This document shows positions 5,703 to 11,456 of a DNA stretch of 11,456 nt, piece after piece. The notes under the pieces are model-generated. The model ran no database searches. It had not been told where the DNA came from and saw only the letters and a program-made list of their open reading frames with translations. The DNA comes from Cyclobacteriaceae bacterium. GTDB lineage: Bacteria > Bacteroidota > Bacteroidia > Cytophagales > Cyclobacteriaceae. How positions within the stretch are numbered: the stretch's first letter is position 1; each line of letters opens with the position of its first letter. The position numbers and the translations under genes were made by a program. Location: positions 1 through 11,456 of the forward strand of contig JANYDR010000368.1 in the NCBI GenBank assembly GCA_025363495.1, written 5' to 3'.

Positions 5703-7634
5703 TTAATTCGGTGATTGTGAGAATCTCGAAACGCGATTACTGTCAAGGACTTCGTACCGTGAATAATTGCTTTTATACTCCGGAACCAATTCCTTCATAA
5801 GCGCTACCATTTTGAGCTCATTCCTATCATTCACCAGGTCATTGAATAGCTCAACGTACTTATTAATCTCACCGTAAGAGTACTGCTGCACTTTAGCGAT
5901 AAGGATCTTTTCATGATGAGTTGGAATAGTGTTCTCCTGATTTGATAGTAGCTCCTCAAATAGCTTCTCCCCTTCTCTAAGACCAGTGAAGTGAATCTCA
6001 ATATCTTTATCCGGTTCGAGGCCCGACAACCATATCATTTTCTTTGCCAGGTCAAGTATCTTGACTGACTTGCCCATGTCGAAAATAAAAATTTCACCAC
6101 CCTTGCCCATGGAGCCCGCTTCCAGTACAAGCTGACACGCTTCAGGGATGGTCATGAAATACCGGGTAATCTCCGGATGAGTGACCGTTATTGGCCCGCC
6201 ATATTCAATCTGCTTCTGAAATAAAGGAATGACTGAGCCGTTAGATCCCAATACATTTCCAAACCGTGTTGTGACAAATACCGTCCTTGAAGGTTTCTCT
6301 CCAATATGGTTGTTGAGAGATTGGACATAGATTTCAGCAATGCGTTTCGAACAACCCATAACATTAGTTGGGTTAACAGCTTTATCTGTTGAAATCATTA
6401 CGAATTTCTTCACGTTATTTTCAACAGAAAGATCCGCAAGAATTTTGGTACCAAGAATATTGCAAGCAACGGCCTCTGATGGATTGCTCTCCATCATGGG
6501 TACATGCTTGTAAGCCGCTGCATGAAAAACAATTTCCGGTTTCTGCTCTTTGAAAATCGCTTCAATCCGGTCTTTATTAGTTATGTCTGCCAAAAAAGTA
6601 ATGACCTTCGTATTTGTGTTAATATTTATCAGTTCACGCTCAAGCTCATAAAGTGCCGATTCCGCCTGATCAATGGCGATAATGCACTCAGGATGGTATT
6701 GAATCATTTGCTTTACCAACTCCTTTCCTATAGAACCAGCAGCCCCTGTAACGCAAATTCGCTTTCCTTTCAAATCCCGCTCAACATTCTCTTTGTTTAA
6801 CCTGATTGATTCACGACCCAGCAGATCTTCAATATGAATTTCCTTGATCTGGTTAAAGCTGAGCTCACCTTTAGCCCATTTATCAATGGGCGGAATTACC
6901 CTAACCCTCACCTGCCGCTGGATACAACTTTCTACAAGCTCATTCCTCCGTTCAAGTGTAATGTCTTTCGCGGCGATTACCAATTCATCAAATGCATGAT
7001 CCCTGAGCAAAGTATCCAAGTCCTGTTTTTTTGCACTGTAAATCCATACTCCGTCAAGAACATTTCCGATCTTATCAGGATCATCCTCCAGGAAGCCCAT
7101 AATTCTCATACGGGGTGAGGAATCAATAACGTGACGTGTGATGATACCCGTTTGCCCGGCACCGAAGATTAAAACTCTCGTTTGTTTGATTGGCTGTCCT
7201 CTGTAAAAAGAGAAAATATACTTGATCAGCAATCTATAATTAAAAAGGAACAAAAAGGATGACAGCAGACTTATCAAAACGACAGAATAAGGTACTGCGT
7301 TACCGAGCGTGTTGTAAACAAAAATGAAGTTCAGGACAATGACCAGGCCAAGATTAAGCAGCACAGTGAAGAAAATCCTGACGCCATCCTGAAGTCCCGT
7401 ATAACGAATTATCCCTCTATAACTTCCAGTTATTAAAATTGAGACAACGCCACAGGCGGAATAAATCAGCACTCCTTCAAGAAATTTATAACGAATAAGC
7501 TCTTCGAGCGAAAAATTAAAGCGCAGAAGGTACCCTAAGAATGCTGAGAATGAAATAAAAAAAAGGTCGATGAAGATAATCACCCACCTCGGCAGAATTC
7601 TAAGATCGCGAACCAGTTTAATCCACCATTTCAC
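5703..7634 (-). CDS. Membrane-bound nucleotide-sugar 4,6-dehydratase (FlaA1/WbpM/CapD type)
   Basis: Inner-membrane enzyme of the WbpM/PglF/CapD type, which converts UDP-GlcNAc to a 4-keto-6-deoxy sugar, the first step toward modified surface sugars. The 643 residues begin with four likely membrane segments (about 15-40, 50-72, 86-108, 114-140). A Rossmann-like domain follows (FGAGQTG at 157-163), then the catalytic short-chain dehydrogenase domain with GAAGSIG (297-303), AAAYKHVPMMESNP (372-385) and MISTDKAVNPTNVMGCSK (413-430). M426 stands where classical enzymes have Tyr, with K430 four residues on; large members of this family are known for that Met. The start is GTG at 7632-7634: the small gene's stop (TAA) lies two codons before it in the same frame, and the ATG at 7627-7629 is out of frame. 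It is the third gene of a tight minus-strand operon. The specific sugar product cannot be told. Confidence 0.9.
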   Translation of the reverse strand: MKWWIKLVRDLRILPRWVIIFIDLFFISFSAFLGYLLRFNFSLEELIRYKFLEGVLIYSACGVVSILITGSYRGIIRYTGLQDGVRIFFTVLLNLGLVIVLNFIFVYNTLGNAVPYSVVLISLLSSFLFLFNYRLLIKYIFSFYRGQPIKQTRVLIFGAGQTGIITRHVIDSSPRMRIMGFLEDDPDKIGNVLDGVWIYSAKKQDLDTLLRDHAFDELVIAAKDITLERRNELVESCIQRQVRVRVIPPIDKWAKGELSFNQIKEIHIEDLLGRESIRLNKENVERDLKGKRICVTGAAGSIGKELVKQMIQYHPECIIAIDQAESALYELERELININTNTKVITFLADITNKDRIEAIFKEQKPEIVFHAAAYKHVPMMESNPSEAVACNILGTKILADLSVENNVKKFVMISTDKAVNPTNVMGCSKRIAEIYVQSLNNHIGEKPSRTVFVTTRFGNVLGSNGSVIPLFQKQIEYGGPITVTHPEITRYFMTIPEACQLVLEAGSMGKGGEIFIFDMGKSVKILDLAKKMIWLSGLEPDKDIEIHFTGLREGEKLFEELLSNQENTIPTHHEKILIAKVQQYSYGEINKYVELFNDLVNDRNELKMVALMKELVPEYKSNYSRYEVLDSNRVSRFSQSPN

Positions 7635-7637
7635 AAC

Positions 7638-7826
7638 TTATTTTTTATCAGATTTAAACCGGGCCAGGATTTTTTTGATGCCCAGCAATGCACCACCACC
7701 CAACAGTATTTCTATGCCAGTGATAGGCGTAGGGTTGCCCCCACCTCCCGGATCACCGGGCTGAGCATTAATGGCATATGAATTTAATAGTAAACCCAGA
7801 AGAGTAACCAATCTTACTATTTTCAT
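7638..7826 (-). CDS. Small secreted protein with a PID/PEP-CTERM-like sorting tail
   Basis: A 62-residue protein of three visible parts. The signal peptide is at about 1-22 (MKIVRLVTLLGLLLNSYAINA/Q). A short Gly/Pro-rich stretch (PGDPGGGGNPTP) follows. The C-terminal sorting-like region has a PITG motif, a hydrophobic glycine-rich segment (IEILLGGGALLGI) and a basic tail (KKILARFKSDKK). This layout matches the exosortase-type CTERM pattern and closely resembles small Bacteroidota proteins with a PID-CTERM tail, except that Thr replaces Asp in the motif. Almost nothing remains between the two signals, so the mature product would be a tiny peptide or a membrane-held linker. Its ATG overlaps the stop of the large upstream gene (ATGA at 7823-7826), which implies translational coupling. 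The next gene begins two codons after its stop, in the same frame. Assignment to the family is by pattern, not by search. Confidence 0.7.
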   Translation of the reverse strand: MKIVRLVTLLGLLLNSYAINAQPGDPGGGGNPTPITGIEILLGGGALLGIKKILARFKSDKK

Positions 7827-10800
7827 TTTTTAATTATTCTTATGGATTTTACTTCCAATCCAAAAACAAGATTCAGAACATAAACCCCGCTACTGGAACT
7901 TCTCAGATCGATGGATTTTTCTCCCGGTTTTAATAAAGATACGTCACTATTGCTGCTTGCAATAACTGCACCCCTGATGTCATATAGATGCAGACCTGTC
8001 AATGTACTGTCCTCATCCTTCCCTAATTTTATCGTTATAATTCCATTGGTAGGATTTGGATAAACCACGCTAACTCCATTGGAAGATTCTTCGACCGAAG
8101 TAATTGTCATTAGCTTATCAGGAGACGCTCCTGTACATCCAGTACTGTTGGTCACGCTGACAGTATAAACACCGGAAGAAGGAACGATGTATGATGATCC
8201 TGTTGCGCCATCAATAGGCTGGCCGTCCTTGAACCATTGATTTCCTGTGCTGATACTGCTAAGAAGAGTTCCTCCTGATACGGTTATAACAGGCTGTGGA
8301 GTATCCTGAATGACTGCACTCACTGCCGATCTGGATCCTTCGCATCCATACGCACTAACAACAGAAACATAATAAGTCCGCGTTGCGTCTAAACTTGGAG
8401 TTTGGAACGTACTCAAAATAGCCCCATCAATAGGAGTCGTATCTGAAAGCCCTTGATACCAGCGATAAGCCCCTCCTGTGGCCGCTCCGGCAGCAGTGAG
8501 CACTATTGTTCCAGCCCCGCATCGTGCACCATTCTTAGCGGAGGCAATGAGGTCATCCTTAGTTAAACTAACGGACTTGCTAAATGTACTGGTAGAGCAT
8601 CCACCTTGCGTTACGGCTACAACATCCAACAAATTAATGCCAGTAGATAATTTTGAACGATCAATCAATCCAATTACAGAACCACCGTTTCCTGGAAGAA
8701 CATCGGTAACCGCTACTGAGCCATTAAAAAGTTGATAATTTATACCTAATTGCGTGGTCAGAGAGATGGTTACGTTTGATGGATTACACAGATTTGAAAG
8801 TAATGATGATGGGGCTACAGAATTAATTGTAGGAGGGCTAAACTTAACTTCAAATCTTCCAGTGCCATAGGAGGCAACATCTGATGTCACAGAAAACGAA
8901 TATGCTGAACTATCGGTAACGACTTTTTCCTGGTTAGTAAAATGATCTACCAACGTTATGTTATAACCAAAATCCATTGTTGTAAGATCTGTGAATTTAA
9001 GGCTATAGCTTCCTGGTGTTACATCTCCAACCTTAAGGCCAACTGTTTTAGAGCATGCAATTGGCGCTACACTGTTGATCGCATAATCAACAGCGGACGA
9101 TGTAGTAAAACTTGAAAGATTCATGTAACTCGTTTGTGTGGAGGTTACATAATTTCCATTTCTTCTTTTCACCGCATCAAATTCACTGTCACTAGCGTCG
9201 GTAGCCCCATCAATAAAATGGATCAACGATTCATCTCGTTGAGTTCCGGAAGCGAGAGTAATCCTAACGTAATTTCTTGGTTCCTCCACTCTTAAAAACT
9301 GAGCGGTATTCGATGTCTTATCGGCCTCTTTTAAAGTCAATATTGATGTACCACCGGAAGACTGCGTCCAAAAGGATTGTCCAATAGCTACTTCACCAGT
9401 CCAAGTACCAAACGGCTTATTGGTAGCCGTTCCGTTTACATAACTTGAAAATGTGTTATTGCCGGTACGCAGCCACATTGAGTTATTTAGACCTGTTTTT
9501 GTGACATTGTCCCAATCAATTGGTGATGGGTAAGGATTTGGTACTAAATTGTAGTTGCTGGCTGTAGATGAAATGGTAATAGGCACATTTCCAGTCTCAA
9601 TATTACCTGTAGAATATGAAGCAGTTACACTTCCATCATTGAAATCATAAGCTACATATCCAGTTCTACTATCTAGAGTCGTAGCAGATGTCAACGCCCC
9701 GGTACCTACCCCCACATATGCTTGAGTGCCGGAATTCCATGTGAAAATTGATGAATTAGCGTTACCTGAAGTAACTACATTGGCATTGTCCGCATTGGTA
9801 CAAGGATCGCCAAAATTACCTGTTGCACAAAAAGCTGATTTCCACAACGCCACTGTTCCAGCGTTACTCTTAAGAGGCATTGACAAGAACCGATAGTCAC
9901 CACCAGTTTGGGAATGTATGAATCGCTCTATAGTAACATTGCCGGAAAAGTTCGCGGGACTTGTTAAGTCTGCAATCATACCACCCGTATTTACACTAGT
10001 GGATGCCACAGTAAATATGCCAGATCCAGAACCATCCGCATCAAATATTCCACTTGAACTCAATGTCAAGGCCCCAATTAACCTAGAGTTTGCATTATTA
10101 CTTAGGCTACCACCGCTCGTACCGTTTGCATTGATGTTATTGAAGACTGTTGAAGTTGCGGAACCAGTAATAGACTGTGCAGTTGTTCCGTTGAATGTAA
10201 GTGTGCCATTATTATGGCTAAATGTTCCATTATTCGAAAAGTTGCCACCGATGTTTAGAACTGTGGCAGGAGCGGTCAATGTACCACCACTTATGGTTAG
10301 GTTATTAAGAGAAGTTGTGGAGCTTCCAGTAATGGACGTACTCCCGGCAATGATCAACGTGCTTGAACTTGGTGTGAACGTAGCGTTATTAATAAACGGT
10401 CCCGTCAAGGTAATATTAGAAGTACTAGCGTCCAAAATACCGGTTGTAATATTCAAACCATTGGTAGCATTGGAGACTGTGATATTTTGACTCAATGTTA
10501 ACGTTCCCGTCGTTTTGTTTACTTGCAGGCCTCCGTTAAAATTAGCGGTACCTCCACCACTTATTGACTGAGCCCCTGCTCCATTGAAAATAGTCTGATT
10601 TGCAGCAGAAGCTGTTAACGTAATGCTGGTATTACTAAAAGATAAATTGCCTTTAATATTTAACGATAGCGAACCTGAAGAAGCAGTCTTGGTTAAAGTA
10701 CCAGTACCTCCCATTGTAAGGTTACCATAGGTTAAGGGATATACGTCCTGACTAGTTGATGAGTTATAATTTACCGTCGATGCCGGATCAAGTGTTGGCG

Positions 10801-11456
10801 TGGAAGGAGGATTACCAGTATACCACCAGCCTTCCTGATTGGCACCATTGTACCCGACATTGAATACAGCACCCGAATTGAGCGTAACAATGTCTGCATT
10901 TATGAACGAGGTTGTATTACTTTGACTTGTAACTGTCCCATTGATGGTCAGAGTTGGGAATTTAGTAGAGTTTGTTCCATTGCCACTAATCGCACCGGAG
11001 GATACCAGCAAGGTAGCCCCGGAGTTTACAGTAATTCCGGCTGTTGACGTTACTGCCTGAAGATTCCCAGTTAATTCAAGTATCCCAGTTAGTACTGTCA
11101 AGCTGCCAGAACCTGCTACGTTAAGAATTGGTAAAGTAACATTATTTCCAGCCCCAGGATCAAAAACTACTTTTCTCAGCGGAGCACTGGTACTCCATCC
11201 ACTGATGTTTATCGCGTCAACACCTGAAATTTTGAAGGTAATGGTAAGATTATTTGAGTTTTGAATGACGGCAGTTGCAGGAATTGCATAGGCAGAATTA
11301 GTGACGTCGACTGCTGCCAATTCACCATTAATTGTAAGAGTATTAGTCCCCAAACCTACAGAAATACTGCTCGCGACATCTTGAAGGTATAAATTATTGC
11401 ACACAGCATTTGTGCCACCACCAATCGTCACCTTGAAGCTATTAGTGTAAACATCA
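7823..11456 (-). CDS. Large T9SS-secreted repeat protein, N-terminus beyond window
   Basis: Partial gene: the frame stays open to the window edge, so the apparent GTG at 11429-11431 is internal and at least 1,210 residues are encoded. From the visible N-terminal side, the coding stretch 11455 to about 9960 is Ser/Thr/Gly/Asn-rich and made of repeating beta modules (AQSI(S/T)G, NNLTISGGTL, NIGGNFSNNGTF), like a beta-helix adhesin stalk. About 9935-8845 holds a module common in Bacteroidota surface proteins (YRFLSMP, NPYPSPIDWD, IGQSFWTQ). About 8840-8100 has Ig-like segments with Cys pairs and the pattern YRWYQG...TYYVSV. The last 80 or so residues are a T9SS type A sorting domain (VVYPNPTNGIITI, LYDIRG, GVYVLNLV, final KSIRIIKK), which directs export across the outer membrane and removal of the tail. 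No enzyme domain is visible, so a structural or adhesive role is inferred. Its stop overlaps the next start by 4 nt. Confidence 0.9.
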   Translation of the reverse strand, partial: DVYTNSFKVTIGGGTNAVCNNLYLQDVASSISVGLGTNTLTINGELAAVDVTNSAYAIPATAVIQNSNNLTITFKISGVDAINISGWSTSAPLRKVVFDPGAGNNVTLPILNVAGSGSLTVLTGILELTGNLQAVTSTAGITVNSGATLLVSSGAISGNGTNSTKFPTLTINGTVTSQSNTTSFINADIVTLNSGAVFNVGYNGANQEGWWYTGNPPSTPTLDPASTVNYNSSTSQDVYPLTYGNLTMGGTGTLTKTASSGSLSLNIKGNLSFSNTSITLTASAANQTIFNGAGAQSISGGGTANFNGGLQVNKTTGTLTLSQNITVSNATNGLNITTGILDASTSNITLTGPFINNATFTPSSSTLIIAGSTSITGSSTTSLNNLTISGGTLTAPATVLNIGGNFSNNGTFSHNNGTLTFNGTTAQSITGSATSTVFNNINANGTSGGSLSNNANSRLIGALTLSSSGIFDADGSGSGIFTVASTSVNTGGMIADLTSPANFSGNVTIERFIHSQTGGDYRFLSMPLKSNAGTVALWKSAFCATGNFGDPCTNADNANVVTSGNANSSIFTWNSGTQAYVGVGTGALTSATTLDSRTGYVAYDFNDGSVTASYSTGNIETGNVPITISSTASNYNLVPNPYPSPIDWDNVTKTGLNNSMWLRTGNNTFSSYVNGTATNKPFGTWTGEVAIGQSFWTQSSGGTSILTLKEADKTSNTAQFLRVEEPRNYVRITLASGTQRDESLIHFIDGATDASDSEFDAVKRRNGNYVTSTQTSYMNLSSFTTSSAVDYAINSVAPIACSKTVGLKVGDVTPGSYSLKFTDLTTMDFGYNITLVDHFTNQEKVVTDSSAYSFSVTSDVASYGTGRFEVKFSPPTINSVAPSSLLSNLCNPSNVTISLTTQLGINYQLFNGSVAVTDVLPGNGGSVIGLIDRSKLSTGINLLDVVAVTQGGCSTSTFSKSVSLTKDDLIASAKNGARCGAGTIVLTAAGAATGGAYRWYQGLSDTTPIDGAILSTFQTPSLDATRTYYVSVVSAYGCEGSRSAVSAVIQDTPQPVITVSGGTLLSSISTGNQWFKDGQPIDGATGSSYIVPSSGVYTVSVTNSTGCTGASPDKLMTITSVEESSNGVSVVYPNPTNGIITIKLGKDEDSTLTGLHLYDIRGAVIASSNSDVSLLKPGEKSIDLRSSSSGVYVLNLVFGLEVKSIRIIKK

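Noticed and set aside
9918..10490. 190-codon plus-strand frame rich in Val/Leu/Pro
   Set aside because: It is the antisense shadow of the Thr/Ser/Gly/Asn repeats of the T9SS protein; the biased codons of that protein keep the opposite strand open.
11429..11431. GTG as the start of the large T9SS protein
   Set aside because: The frame remains open to the window edge and the protein lacks a signal peptide there, so the real start lies outside.

Overview
The window looks like chromosome of a member of the Bacteroidota, most likely a Cytophagales-type gliding or surface-rich lineage. The clues are a type IX secretion (T9SS) C-terminal sorting domain, a small protein with a CTERM-like sorting tail, a Bacteroidota-type outer-membrane beta-barrel protein, A-rich leaders without Shine-Dalgarno sequences, and candidate promoters of the TTG / TAnnTTTG type. 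The genus cannot be named from sequence alone.

Left part (1-2402): mtaB, a tRNA methylthiotransferase, is followed by a 180-bp spacer with a possible gene relic. Next comes a single-domain HUH transposase of the IS200/REP-associated (RAYT) type. Directly after it lies about 365 bp of palindromic GTCCC..GGGAC hairpins in both orientations, which fill the convergent spacer up to the next gene. This is the layout of a RAYT gene with its REP-like repeats.

Middle (2403-5702): a LolD/MacB-type ABC ATPase on the minus strand diverges from sucC, the beta subunit of succinyl-CoA ligase. An outer-membrane beta-barrel protein follows sucC on the plus strand. The convergent spacer 5297-5702 has no gene. 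It holds an 11-bp-stem hairpin, a MITE-like element of about 107 bp with 18-bp terminal inverted repeats, and a second hairpin cluster. That cluster shares its layout (hairpin, 5-nt spacer, TTTGTA-like box) with the repeats beside the RAYT gene.

Right part (5703-11456, all minus strand): three tightly packed genes read right to left. The first is a very large T9SS-exported repeat protein whose N-terminus lies outside the window. It overlaps by 4 nt (ATGA) a 62-codon protein with a signal peptide, a Gly/Pro-rich stretch, a PITG motif, a hydrophobic segment and a basic tail. Only a stop codon and one further codon then precede a membrane-bound FlaA1/WbpM/CapD-type UDP-sugar 4,6-dehydratase. The set suggests coordinated production of a surface protein, a small sorted membrane protein and a cell-surface glycan or glycan anchor. 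Functional linkage is inferred from gene order only.

The most interesting items are the RAYT/REP-like system with a related cluster 3 kb away, the MITE-like element, and the coupled T9SS protein / CTERM-like mini-protein / sugar dehydratase operon.
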